Shown: positions 24,866 through 34,329 of the stretch, piece after piece
How positions within the stretch are numbered: position 1 is the first letter of the stretch
Layout of the letters: each line of letters starts with the position of its first letter
NCBI RefSeq assembly: GCF_015351395.1
Contig: NZ_JADKPV010000001.1
Span: 806,001-870,000 of the forward strand
Direction of reading: 5' to 3'
DNA: 64,000 nt
From: Savagea serpentis
GTDB taxonomy: Bacteria > Bacillota > Bacilli > Bacillales_A > Planococcaceae
Position numbers and translations under genes: made by a program
The notes under the pieces: generated by a model
Seen by the model: the letters and a program-made list of their open reading frames with translations, nothing else
Database searches by the model: none
What the model was told of the DNA's origin: nothing

Positions 24866-25387
24866 ATGGCTTTATTTACGATGGAAATTGCTGGTGTATC
24901 TCGTCAATTACCAGTCATTTCAGTAAATGATCAATTGCAAATCGCGACATTAAATATTTTAGGTGATTGTGAGCTCGTTGAAGCATGTGCACGTGCCTTA
25001 GTGGAGAAAGTGACACGTCCTGATCTCATCGTCACAGCTGAAACGAAAGGAATCCCACTCGCTGCGGAACTCGCTCGTTTATACGGTATGTCACACTTTA
25101 TCGTCGCGCGTAAAGAACATAAACCGTATATGCAAACAAGTCTTTCACAAGAAGCAGAGGGATTGACATATGTGCTGGACGGTCAAGATGCCAAACGATT
25201 AAAAGAAAAACATGTTCTCGTCGTCGATGATTTCGTCGGTACAGGGCGCGCCATTCAACTGCTCGAGCAACTCGTGCGCGACGCCGGTGCAAAAACGACA
25301 GCGAAAGCGAGTATCGCCGTACAAGGAAGTTCGGTTCAATATGATGATATTACATACCTCGTACACATTCCGCTTATTCGTAGTTAA
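24866..25387 (+). CDS. Type I phosphoribosyltransferase (adenine/xanthine PRTase-like)
   Basis: 173 residues. The PRPP-binding motif VLVVDDFVGTGRA is at about 117-129 and the N-terminal TAETKGIPLAAELAR loop at about 55-70, as in adenine and xanthine PRTases. It should make a purine nucleotide from a free base and PRPP. A separate xpt lies at 32067. The exact base is not clear. ATG 24866 follows GAAGGTGGAATTAGC; ATG 24842 has no good ribosome site. No purine riboswitch is visible upstream. Confidence 0.85.
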   Translation: MALFTMEIAGVSRQLPVISVNDQLQIATLNILGDCELVEACARALVEKVTRPDLIVTAETKGIPLAAELARLYGMSHFIVARKEHKPYMQTSLSQEAEGLTYVLDGQDAKRLKEKHVLVVDDFVGTGRAIQLLEQLVRDAGAKTTAKASIAVQGSSVQYDDITYLVHIPLIRS

Positions 25388-25430
25388 AAAAACGTGTGAC
25401 GTCAGATCACTTCTGATATCACACGTTTTT
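25388..25430. terminator. Bidirectional terminator between PRTase gene and ydaN
   Basis: AAAAACGTGTGA/TCACACGTTTTT with T-runs both ways, plus an inner TCAGA/TCTGA helix. Confidence 0.88.
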
Positions 25431-25433
25431 GTA

Positions 25434-27383
25434 TTAACCTCTTTTTTTACGACGTTTTGCCAATATAATAATTCCACCAACTAATAGAAGAATTAATAAA
25501 CCGAAACCGATGAAAAAGAGTGGCCATTCATTTGTCTTTTCTTTCACGACAGATTCATTATTTGCCGAATGATGTCCTTCATAAATAATCGTTCCTACTG
25601 TATTGACGATTGCATGTGTGCTTTCTCGTTGGTCTTGAACGAAACGGTCAATCCAATGAAAAGAAGCAATATTCGGTCGCATCGTATCGATATAAAATGC
25701 TTGTTTTTCCGCATTCCAAGGACTTGCTTTCGCCGTTAATACGAAGTCTTCCGTCCCTTCTAAAAATCCAAACGCTGCACTTTGCCAACGCTCCTCTACG
25801 ATTTTAAAATCAAGTTGCTCCGCCTCTAAGTAATGATGAGGCTGTATAAAAATAACATGTGCATTTTGTTTTAATGATTCTTCCACCTCATCAGCAGTAC
25901 GGAAATAGGTCATCGAATCATTTAAGTGAAAACGTTGCACTAATGTATCGATTGCCTCTTCACTTACATCTGTCCAAGAAGGGAGAACGACGACAGTTTC
26001 TTCATAAGCGAAAGGATACGGATAACGAGAGAAAGATACCGCATCAGTTGGTATAGCACCGTTTGCAAATTGAATTGCTGACTGTTTTGGATCAATTTGT
26101 ACCCATAGATTACGGTCTGTTGAAATACATGGATCATTGACGCGTAGGCCATTACTTTTCAATTGAAGTGTAAATTTGGAGTCACGCATCAGTTGCTCGT
26201 TTGGAATGGTAACTTCTATAAACTCAGATAATGAATTTTCTTGCTTCGTTTTTAATTCCACCGGATATAAAAACTCATTAATCGCAACGATTAATTCAGC
26301 TTGTTCATTCGTTCCAAACTCTTCGTTTTGCTCAAGTAGTGATGATTTTTGTAATTGCAGTTGAATCGTCGTTTCCCCATTCATTGGTAAGGCATACGGT
26401 AAAGAAAGGATGTATTTCGCACTTTCCGTTGTAACGGAATCGAGAATGACTGGTGCAATATTTAATTCTGAAAAGGTGAAGCGAGTTTGTGCATTGTTTT
26501 TCTCAGGCAAGGCTCCAATAGATAAACGCTCTTGAGATAACTGTTTGCGCCATGTTTCGTCGTATAAGACGGGAAGCAACTGCTCTAATTGTTCTGCGTC
26601 ATCTGCTAAAGCATATGCGAAACGTTCATCGATTCTGCCTAATTGCATTTCCCCTTCTATACGTTCAACGCTTTCCAAACGTTCGCGAATGGGATCATCA
26701 AATTCGTCATACAATCCGACGATTATTTGTTGATTACCTACTGCAGGATCTGTTGTGATGACGACTTGTTTAGATTGTGTTGCCAACTGAGCTAAATGAG
26801 CGCGCAAACGCATTGCCGCAGATTGAACAGAGGACGACGTTTTTGTAGGAATGACAATTGCGGTCACTTCATCTACCATCGGCGTATATTCTTCTGTCCA
26901 ATTTTTTAACGACTTCGTATAGTGTCGTTCGTATCCATTCAACTGAACATGCGATTGAAGATGCACCATCATCCAGTTCGATGTTGTCTGTTGATCGACA
27001 CAAACTCCTTGTAAAATCACTCCGTTAAATTTGACACGCACTGTATGCGTACCATGCTTTTTCATTGAATCTTGTAGAGGAATCGACCATTCGAGTTTCG
27101 GATCAGCTCCTTTTTGCAAAGCACGGGTTGCGACGAGCTCACCGTCAATTTCGACTGTAATAGCAGATGGTTCGATCAATTCAGTAGAATGTGTCAAAAT
27201 AAGCTCTAAATTAGCACTTTCTGCTTGTCCTTCAATTGTATAATACATCGTATGTTCACTCGTCGGCCCATACAATTGAATTGGCTCAAACGATAAAGGT
27301 AAGTCGACGCGTTCCGCTGCATGGGCGGTCGTCCATGAGAAGCTCAAGACGAAAACAGTAAGGAATAAAATACGTTTAATCAT
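25434..27383 (-). CDS. ydaN: BcsB-like exopolysaccharide protein (YdaN)
   Basis: 649 residues, with a signal peptide (ends around HAA, residue 22), a large extracytoplasmic part with the jelly-roll and ferredoxin-like pattern of BcsB, and one C-terminal membrane helix (LFFIGFGLLILLLVGGIIILA). In Gram-positive bacteria such a protein guides the nascent polysaccharide out of the synthase encoded next door. It is the last gene of the ydaJKLMN-type operon, 12 bp after ydaM, with AAGGCGGTG before ATG 27383. Confidence 0.85.
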   Translation of the reverse strand: MIKRILFLTVFVLSFSWTTAHAAERVDLPLSFEPIQLYGPTSEHTMYYTIEGQAESANLELILTHSTELIEPSAITVEIDGELVATRALQKGADPKLEWSIPLQDSMKKHGTHTVRVKFNGVILQGVCVDQQTTSNWMMVHLQSHVQLNGYERHYTKSLKNWTEEYTPMVDEVTAIVIPTKTSSSVQSAAMRLRAHLAQLATQSKQVVITTDPAVGNQQIIVGLYDEFDDPIRERLESVERIEGEMQLGRIDERFAYALADDAEQLEQLLPVLYDETWRKQLSQERLSIGALPEKNNAQTRFTFSELNIAPVILDSVTTESAKYILSLPYALPMNGETTIQLQLQKSSLLEQNEEFGTNEQAELIVAINEFLYPVELKTKQENSLSEFIEVTIPNEQLMRDSKFTLQLKSNGLRVNDPCISTDRNLWVQIDPKQSAIQFANGAIPTDAVSFSRYPYPFAYEETVVVLPSWTDVSEEAIDTLVQRFHLNDSMTYFRTADEVEESLKQNAHVIFIQPHHYLEAEQLDFKIVEERWQSAAFGFLEGTEDFVLTAKASPWNAEKQAFYIDTMRPNIASFHWIDRFVQDQRESTHAIVNTVGTIIYEGHHSANNESVVKEKTNEWPLFFIGFGLLILLLVGGIIILAKRRKKRG

Positions 27384-27395
27384 GTGTACACCGCC

Positions 27396-28655
27396 TTATT
27401 TTTTCTTATTATCAAATCGTTCTGTTTTATACCAAGTCACTTCTTGTTTAAAGAGGACGCGTTTCATTTCTAAATAAAGAGAATAAATGACGAGGATAAT
27501 CCACATTTGCGAGTACGTAAAGTACATGGCGATCACGTGGAAAAAATTGCTCGTATTCATCTCGGTCGTCTCGATACTGAGCGCGATCATCACTTCTGCG
27601 ATAAAGAGTAAGAACGCGAGCCCCCATAAGACGAGGGCAACATTGCCGATCGATAAGTTCAAATCATAAAATAAATTAATGATAAATAAACTATTCGACA
27701 AAATAACACCGAAGAAAAATAAAAAGTACGTGAAGAAAAAGTAAAACAAATCAAAAATAATCGATTTTCGTTTCAATGTTTTAATTTGACTTAAAAACTT
27801 TAACACGACATATTGATTGCCTCGCGCCCAGCGTGTCCGTTGCTTCCACCAAACATTCAATGTTTCTGGCTCTTGTTCCCACGTAATCGCTTTCGGGAAG
27901 AAACGGATGTGATAGCCCTTTTCATACACACGAATCGTTAACTCCGTATCTTCTGCGAGTGCCTTCACGTCCCAACCGCCGAGCTCTTCGACGACTGAAC
28001 GTCGTATCGCAAAGTTCGTTCCGGGAATCGTCGTTACACCGAACCAATACCAACGCCCTGCTTGTGCCATCCATTGAAATGTGATCGTTTCAATATTAAT
28101 AAATCGTGTGAGCCACGTTTCTTTCGCATTGACGACACGAAATTTCCCGACAATTGCTGCCGCTTGTTCATCATTTAATAAGCCCATCACTAAATACCAA
28201 ACCGACATTTTTTCAGGGGTATTGTCCGCGTCGTATACGACGATCACTTCCCCATCTGTTTGACGCAATGCCTCGTTTAGTGCACTCGACTTCCCTTTTC
28301 CTTTATTCGGTGGTTCCGTATCAATCACACGAATAAACGGATATTTCGCCGCATATTCCGCTGCAATTTCTCCTGTACAATCCGAACTGTTATCGTTAAT
28401 GACGACAATTTCTAATAATTCTTTCGGATAGTATAGTCGCTTCATCGCTTCTAATGTTTGGCGAATGACGACTTCTTCATTATGTGCCGGAATAAATACA
28501 TTCACTTTCGGCAAGTCGACCATATTCTTTTCCCACTTCGGTATTACTTTTTCGAAAGTCGCGAAATGACGATACCCGCCTTGCATTAAAAACATATGGT
28601 ACAAAAGCATCGACCATATTAAAATGAGCGCTGTATAAAAGAGTATATTCGCCAT
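27396..28655 (-). CDS. ydaM: Processive family-2 glycosyltransferase, polysaccharide synthase (YdaM)
   Basis: 419 residues. An N-terminal membrane helix is followed by a GT-A domain with VINDNSSD, YDADNTPE (DxD), AEDTELT (the catalytic Asp) and QRTRWARG (the QxxRW acceptor motif), then three to four membrane helices. These are the marks of a cellulose/hyaluronan-type synthase that polymerises and exports its chain. There is no PilZ domain, so c-di-GMP control must come from a partner, here the YdaK-like receptor. ATG 28655 immediately follows the ydaL stop (TAAATG), with AAAGGAG upstream. Confidence 0.92.
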   Translation of the reverse strand: MANILFYTALILIWSMLLYHMFLMQGGYRHFATFEKVIPKWEKNMVDLPKVNVFIPAHNEEVVIRQTLEAMKRLYYPKELLEIVVINDNSSDCTGEIAAEYAAKYPFIRVIDTEPPNKGKGKSSALNEALRQTDGEVIVVYDADNTPEKMSVWYLVMGLLNDEQAAAIVGKFRVVNAKETWLTRFINIETITFQWMAQAGRWYWFGVTTIPGTNFAIRRSVVEELGGWDVKALAEDTELTIRVYEKGYHIRFFPKAITWEQEPETLNVWWKQRTRWARGNQYVVLKFLSQIKTLKRKSIIFDLFYFFFTYFLFFFGVILSNSLFIINLFYDLNLSIGNVALVLWGLAFLLFIAEVMIALSIETTEMNTSNFFHVIAMYFTYSQMWIILVIYSLYLEMKRVLFKQEVTWYKTERFDNKKK

Positions 28656-30122
28656 TTAACTGCTCCTTTCCCGGAATAATCGCTTCCGTAAACGCATGCG
28701 CATCCGCACGATGTAAAAAATAAATAACGTGACGAATGTTGCGACGAGTCCGACTAATATCCATAATACAGTTTCCGTCGTTTTGTTTTCCCAAAGGTAG
28801 AGCCATTGATCGTAAAACGGCTTCGTTTTCGTCACTTGAATCGTGCGGTCTTTTGAAAAAGCAATCGCCATCGTCTCGTTTTGTACCGTCGTTTCATACT
28901 CATCCCACTGAATCCACTGTATGCCGCTCGTTTGATTCATCTTTTGAACAACTTCTTTTAACGGGTCTACTCCTAAGTACGGATGATACGATATCGATAA
29001 AACGCTCGCTGGTAATTCGATCAGCAATTGTAATTTATGTTGCCACGTTCTAAAAATAGATGTCTCATTTTGTTGCACAAAACCTAATGTTTCTGGATAG
29101 AGAGTTAAATTTGGTAAGCCATCAATTGTCGACGGTAATATATGTTGAACTTTTCCGATATGACTCGATGTTAAAGGACCGAAATATAAGTTGCTATAAT
29201 GTTGAATCTGTTTATATCGTTCGTAAGAAAATGTTAAATCTTCCGTTTCAATCGCAAATGGATACAATTTTTGATGAGCTAAATAACGAATCGCCCAGTC
29301 CATATTAGAGATAGAAGTATTTAAAATAATACGAGCGCCATCTTGTTGAAGACTTTGTAATAATTGTAGTAATTTTTTATTTTGTTTGAATGCGTGGTTT
29401 TTAATTTTTGTAGGGTTTAATTTGACGGATAATAAAATAGGTACATGTTGAGATTTTAAATATTGCGTAATCGCTTCAAGTTGCTCTACATCACTCGTCG
29501 CATCGATGCCTTCTAACCGAATAAATGCGGGATGCCCTGATTGATTTTGATATAAATTATTTAAAAGGCGATTGAACGTGTATTGCTTCAAACCTTCTAC
29601 TCTAGTGGAAGCTACATAATATATGTCATATCCATTCGATACGATATATGGATAACAGTCACCGTAACGCTCCCCTTCTACAATGGTTTGTAAATATTTA
29701 TTCGGTACGACCCGTTCAATCGATAAACCCGATTGCATTGGCTCCCCTTGTAGAGAAAAAATTTCTACCGTCCCATCTGTCTCAAAACTCGACCAAATGT
29801 TTTTCGTTTCAGGAATGTTTCCAATTAAAATCAGACGGCCTTCATAAGTAATAAATTGTTGTTCGAGATGTTCTGGCAAAGGAAAAGATTGTTCACTGTA
29901 AATAAAAATCGTATCGTATCTCCCGAGTGTTGTGACATCATACGGCTTTCGCACAACGAGCGACTCGTCATAAGAGCGGATTGTCGTTTCCATAATAAAG
30001 CTGTCATCTGTCCTCGTGTCCGAAGGATCGATGAGAAGACTCGCGGAGTGAGCAAATGTCGGAAAGTGAAAAATCGCGAAATATAAAAAAAGGAAAAAGA
30101 AAACAAATGTTTTATAGTTCAC
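28656..30122 (-). CDS. ydaL: DUF2334 polysaccharide-deacetylase-like protein (YdaL)
   Basis: 488 residues: a signal peptide (to about FAHSA), a DUF2334 domain in the middle (FIRLEGIDATSDVEQL and PILLSVKLNPTK are its strand motifs) and one C-terminal membrane helix near residue 455. DUF2334 is distantly related to polysaccharide deacetylases, so it may trim or modify the exported polymer. The classical metal triad is not obvious. The start is GTG 30122, which overlaps the end of ydaK by 11 bp; its ribosome site is weak, suggesting translational coupling. Confidence 0.85.
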   Translation of the reverse strand: MNYKTFVFFFLFLYFAIFHFPTFAHSASLLIDPSDTRTDDSFIMETTIRSYDESLVVRKPYDVTTLGRYDTIFIYSEQSFPLPEHLEQQFITYEGRLILIGNIPETKNIWSSFETDGTVEIFSLQGEPMQSGLSIERVVPNKYLQTIVEGERYGDCYPYIVSNGYDIYYVASTRVEGLKQYTFNRLLNNLYQNQSGHPAFIRLEGIDATSDVEQLEAITQYLKSQHVPILLSVKLNPTKIKNHAFKQNKKLLQLLQSLQQDGARIILNTSISNMDWAIRYLAHQKLYPFAIETEDLTFSYERYKQIQHYSNLYFGPLTSSHIGKVQHILPSTIDGLPNLTLYPETLGFVQQNETSIFRTWQHKLQLLIELPASVLSISYHPYLGVDPLKEVVQKMNQTSGIQWIQWDEYETTVQNETMAIAFSKDRTIQVTKTKPFYDQWLYLWENKTTETVLWILVGLVATFVTLFIFYIVRMRMRLRKRLFRERSS

Positions 30123-30969
30123 TACTTTTCAACTCACTTTCCATCATCGTCATCACTTCTTCACGTGTCACTTCGGATAAATCATACGTATACTGACTCA
30201 CATGATAAGAAAGATCAACTTTTTTTCCATTTAATAAGCGATGCTCACTTAGTCGCTCTTTTAATTTTCGCTGGACGACGAGTGCTCCTTCCTCGGCCGT
30301 ATGCGGTAATAATAGAACGAAGCGATCAGCAGCGATACGATATTTGCGGTCTGAAATTCGCATCATTTCTTCCATCCCATCGGCTACCATGCGAATCATA
30401 TTATTGCCTTCCAACTCGCCGTACAGCTTATAAAACGCATGAAAATGATCAATTTGCAACATGATTAACGTAAAAGGTTCTTCATACCGTTTCGCTCGAC
30501 TCATTTCAGAACGCATATCAAACAATAAACGAGAGCGATTATCAAAACCTGTCACAAGATCAATCGTCAATAAAGTTTCAAATTGCTCAGCTATTTGTCG
30601 ATGTTCTTCATCATAACGTTCTACGAAACGATGCATCGCTCCCGCTAAAATGACGATCATAATTAAAATGAAAGAGACGAGAAAAAAAGTTTGTATTGAA
30701 AAAGTATGCAAAGAAGGAAAAAATGTCGTCTGCGTCAAATGCGTGAAAAAAAGCGCAGAACCGAAACTAAAAATATAAAATAATGTCATAATTAAACCGA
30801 GAATCGTTCCTTTTATAAAAGTGATGATGACAATTGTTATAAATAACACACTTAAAATAAGATGACTCGACGGATCATCTACAAGTAAAGGAAAGAAAAA
30901 AATAGCGATGAGAAAAAACAAAATAAAAGCGAGCGTAATTTGAATACGCTCTTTACTCCACGTTGTCAT
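30112..30969 (-). CDS. ydaK: Degenerate GGDEF c-di-GMP receptor (YdaK-like)
   Basis: 285 residues. Four to five membrane helices fill the first 120 residues, followed by a GGDEF-fold domain. The active-site loop reads AADRF (about 211-215) where GGDEF is required, so it cannot make c-di-GMP. The inhibitory site RISD (RxxD) is kept at the exact distance upstream, so it can still bind c-di-GMP. That is the arrangement described for YdaK of B. subtilis, a receptor encoded with its polysaccharide operon. ATG 30969 follows AGGAGGTGGCCT; it overlaps ydaJ by 17 bp. Confidence 0.88.
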   Translation of the reverse strand: MTTWSKERIQITLAFILFFLIAIFFFPLLVDDPSSHLILSVLFITIVIITFIKGTILGLIMTLFYIFSFGSALFFTHLTQTTFFPSLHTFSIQTFFLVSFILIMIVILAGAMHRFVERYDEEHRQIAEQFETLLTIDLVTGFDNRSRLLFDMRSEMSRAKRYEEPFTLIMLQIDHFHAFYKLYGELEGNNMIRMVADGMEEMMRISDRKYRIAADRFVLLLPHTAEEGALVVQRKLKERLSEHRLLNGKKVDLSYHVSQYTYDLSEVTREEVMTMMESELKSSEL

Positions 30970-32008
30970 AGGCCACCTCCTGTTCAAAAATTAAAAATAA
31001 TACATGATCAAAAACGTGTAAATCTCCCGTCTTTTCATCGACGAATTGCCCTTCATACCCGGGCATTGTACTTTGCATAGAACGTAACTTGGCATACAAT
31101 TGCTCAGCAAATCTTTGATCCTCTTGGCGAAGCGCTACGAGCCCTAACAAAGCATATTGTGCAGGCGATTCAAATGTAACGAGCGGATGATTAGAGCGGC
31201 TTATCCGTCCTGGCAGACGGCTTTCTGTCATAAATTGCTCGCGCCATGCGTCATACAACTGTCGTTCTCGACTTGTCCAATCGGCACGATACAACAACGT
31301 ATATGCGATATCGATGCCATTTATTTCTTCATCGAACTCATATTGTTCTTCTTCGATCAGAAAACGAGTCGGGGGATACATTGTACCGTCAGTCGGTTCC
31401 TCTTTGCGACCTTCCACCCACCGTTCTACTACAGTAGATTCCAACCATCCATGCTGAGCGAATGTGCGTAAAGCATATTCATTATAATAACTCGTCGTTT
31501 GAGTGTTTCCCTCTTTATTCATTGTTAAATCATAAAAATCAGAGAATTTCCCATTTTTTACTTGATACTTGGAGAAATGATGAACAATTTTTTCTCCAAA
31601 TGTGTAATATTCATCTTTTTCCCATTTTTCAAAGGCGCATAAATACGCATAGGCGATGCGTAAATCATCGATACTCGCTGTTGCTTGTTTCCATACTTGT
31701 CCGTCTCGTTGCCAATAAACCGCTCCCTCTTTTGTCATCCATCGATGCACAGTCTCATGGAGTCGTTCAAAAGAGGTTTTATCTCCAATGCGGACTAAAT
31801 ACATCATCCAAAGCCCGAGTGATTCTGATAAATATTCATCTTTCCGGTCTGTTCGATTCGTCCGTAATTCTCCTTGATCATTCATTAACTGCTCACGAAC
31901 GAAACGCTCTGTTTCTTGGGTTGTATAAGGCTCACGTGACATCGGCTCAGATTCAGTTGGAGCGCAAGCGACTAAACAACAAATGAATAAAAATTGAATG
32001 ACTCGCAT
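30953..32008 (-). CDS. ydaJ: GH8-family glycoside hydrolase lipoprotein (YdaJ-like)
   Basis: 351 residues. The signal peptide ends in the lipobox LVAC. The body is an alpha/alpha-barrel of the GH8 (BcsZ-like endoglucanase) type: Glu in YLSESLGLWMMYL (about residue 52) and Asp in ATASIDDLRIAYAYL (about 118) correspond to the catalytic pair, and NEYALRTFA and SPAQYALLGL are barrel helices. It should cut the exported polymer at the cell surface. It is the first gene of the exopolysaccharide operon. ATG 32008 has AAGGAGGG before it; upstream ATGs run into the terminator. Confidence 0.85.
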   Translation of the reverse strand: MRVIQFLFICCLVACAPTESEPMSREPYTTQETERFVREQLMNDQGELRTNRTDRKDEYLSESLGLWMMYLVRIGDKTSFERLHETVHRWMTKEGAVYWQRDGQVWKQATASIDDLRIAYAYLCAFEKWEKDEYYTFGEKIVHHFSKYQVKNGKFSDFYDLTMNKEGNTQTTSYYNEYALRTFAQHGWLESTVVERWVEGRKEEPTDGTMYPPTRFLIEEEQYEFDEEINGIDIAYTLLYRADWTSRERQLYDAWREQFMTESRLPGRISRSNHPLVTFESPAQYALLGLVALRQEDQRFAEQLYAKLRSMQSTMPGYEGQFVDEKTGDLHVFDHVLFLIFEQEVAYDNVE

Positions 32009-32030
32009 ATATTTTCCCTCCTTATAAAAA

Positions 32031-32059
32031 AATCGCCTGCACAAATATGCGAGGCGATT
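32031..32059 (-). terminator. Terminator/attenuator between xpt and the ydaJ operon
   Basis: AATCGCCT/AGGCGATT with inner TGC/GCA, followed on the minus strand by seven T. Two bases later comes the ydaJ ribosome site AAGGAGGG, leaving no space for a promoter. It therefore either ends xpt or acts as an attenuator for the operon. Confidence 0.8.
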
Positions 32060-32066
32060 GTTTTCT

Positions 32067-32700
<634 letters not shown>

Positions 32701-32734
32701 ATTAAATAATATTCTGAAATTAATAAAATAGTAG

Positions 32735-32763
32735 TTGATTTGTATAAATATACATGATATATT
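32735..32763 (+). promoter_or_regulatory. Promoter of the amino-acid ABC importer with ARG-box-like operator
   Basis: TTGATT (32735-32740), 17-bp spacer, TATATT (32758-32763). The spacer contains TGTATAAATATACA (32741-32754), which fits the ArgR/AhrC half-site pattern TGNAT-WWWW-ATNCA. Confidence 0.55.
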
Positions 32764-32809
32764 AGTAAAACTTCATACTATTACTTAATTTGGATAAGGA
32801 GAATTTATC

Positions 32810-33634
32810 ATGAAAAAATTATTATTTGCCATGGTCGCTTCACTCGTGCTCGTTTTAGCAGCTTGCGGAGGGAATGGAAGCGAAGAAGGTGGCCAAACGG
32901 TAAACTCAACACTTCAAAAAATTCAAAAGAATAAAAAATTAGTCGTTGGCACGGCACCAGGATACTTCCCATTTGAAATGAAAAATACAGATGGAGAATT
33001 TATCGGGTATGATGTCGATTTAGCGAATGCGATGGGAAAATGGTTAGGCGTGGATGTCGAATTTAAACAATTCGTCTTTGACGGTTTAACACCAGCGCTT
33101 CAAGCAGGCGAAGTCGATATGATCATCGCAGGCCTTACAATTCGCGGAGACCGCGCATTAGCAGTCAGCTTATCTCAACCTTACTACACAGCAGGTCAAG
33201 CGATTTTATTACCAGGTGACGACAATGCGACGAAATCTTGGGAAGACTTAGATGTGAAAGGTAAAAAAGTAGCGGTCGGCGTCGGAACAACAGGTGCCAT
33301 TTTGGCTCAAGACATTTTCAAAAATGCGGAAGTGATGGTCTTCGATGACTTCCCACTCGCAGCGACAGCGATGGGTCAAGGTCAAGCGGACGCGGTGCTC
33401 TACGATGAACCAGCCATTGCCGTTTGGAAAGCCCAACAAGGCGACAATGTGAAAGTATTACCTGAATTATTATCAAAAGAAAAATTAGGAATTGCCGTAC
33501 CAAAAAATGACTTCGAAACGATTCAATGGATCAATTCATTTTTAGATAGCTATGTCGACAGCCCAGAAGAATTAACTTCTCGTGAAAAATGGTTCGACAA
33601 TAGTGATTGGTTAAACGAAGTTGACGAAGAATAA
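32810..33634 (+). CDS. Polar amino-acid ABC transporter substrate-binding lipoprotein
   Basis: 274 residues. The signal peptide ends in the lipobox LAAC. The mature protein is a periplasmic-binding-fold family 3 member: VVGTAPGYFPFEMKNTDGEF at the start, GYDVDLANAMGK, VDMIIAGLTIR and AVGVGTTGAIL are typical. It captures an amino acid outside the cell for the permease and ATPase that follow. An ARG-box-like operator suggests arginine or another basic amino acid. The order is binding protein, permease, ATPase, with gaps of 17 and 12 bp. Confidence 0.93.
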   Translation: MKKLLFAMVASLVLVLAACGGNGSEEGGQTVNSTLQKIQKNKKLVVGTAPGYFPFEMKNTDGEFIGYDVDLANAMGKWLGVDVEFKQFVFDGLTPALQAGEVDMIIAGLTIRGDRALAVSLSQPYYTAGQAILLPGDDNATKSWEDLDVKGKKVAVGVGTTGAILAQDIFKNAEVMVFDDFPLAATAMGQGQADAVLYDEPAIAVWKAQQGDNVKVLPELLSKEKLGIAVPKNDFETIQWINSFLDSYVDSPEELTSREKWFDNSDWLNEVDEE

Positions 33635-33651
33635 GGAGTGAGACATCTATT

Positions 33652-34317
33652 ATGAATTCCTATCAATACGATTGGTCCGTCATTACGAACAATATGGATG
33701 TCTTTATCGACGGAGCGCTGAAAACATTAGAAATTTCAGCGCTCGCATTACTTTTTAGTATCCCGATTGGCATCATCATTGGACTCGGACGCATTTCACG
33801 CAATAAATTTTTACAAGTGATCAGCACGATTTATATCGAACTGATGCGCGGAATTCCGCTACTTGTTTTATTAATTTGGATCTTTTTCGTCCTCGGACGA
33901 TTTTTAAATTTAGGTGCATATTGGTCAGCCATTATCGGACTCGCCCTCTTCTCTGCAGCCTTCATCGCGGAAATTGTTCGCGCAGGTGTACAAGCTGTCC
34001 CGAAAGGGCAAATGGAAGCCGCGCGTTCAGCAGGGATGACACACGTTCAAGCAATGCGTTACGTCGTCTTACCTCAAGCATTCCGAAAAGTGCTCCCACC
34101 GCTCGCTTCTCAGTTTATCATTTTAATTAAAGATTCATCACTCGTGTCGGTCGTCTCGGCAACAGACTTAACATTAAACGCAAAAAATCTCGTTGCGACG
34201 ACATTCCGAGGTCTTGAAATTTGGACATTTGTTGCCCTCATTTACCTCGTCATGACACTCACATTATCACTCGTGATCCGCACGCTCGAAAAGCGTTGGT
34301 TATCACGCGAAAACTAG
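33652..34317 (+). CDS. Polar amino-acid ABC transporter permease
   Basis: 221 residues with about five membrane helices. The HisM/GlnP-type EAA loop is clear (EAARSAGMTHVQAMRYVVLPQAFRK, given here in pieces: EAARSAGM, VVLPQAFRK), followed by LIKDSSLVS. A homodimer is expected. It starts at ATG 33652, 17 bp after the binding-protein gene, behind AAGGAGTGAG. Confidence 0.94.
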   Translation: MNSYQYDWSVITNNMDVFIDGALKTLEISALALLFSIPIGIIIGLGRISRNKFLQVISTIYIELMRGIPLLVLLIWIFFVLGRFLNLGAYWSAIIGLALFSAAFIAEIVRAGVQAVPKGQMEAARSAGMTHVQAMRYVVLPQAFRKVLPPLASQFIILIKDSSLVSVVSATDLTLNAKNLVATTFRGLEIWTFVALIYLVMTLTLSLVIRTLEKRWLSREN

Positions 34318-34329
34318 GAGGAATCCGCA

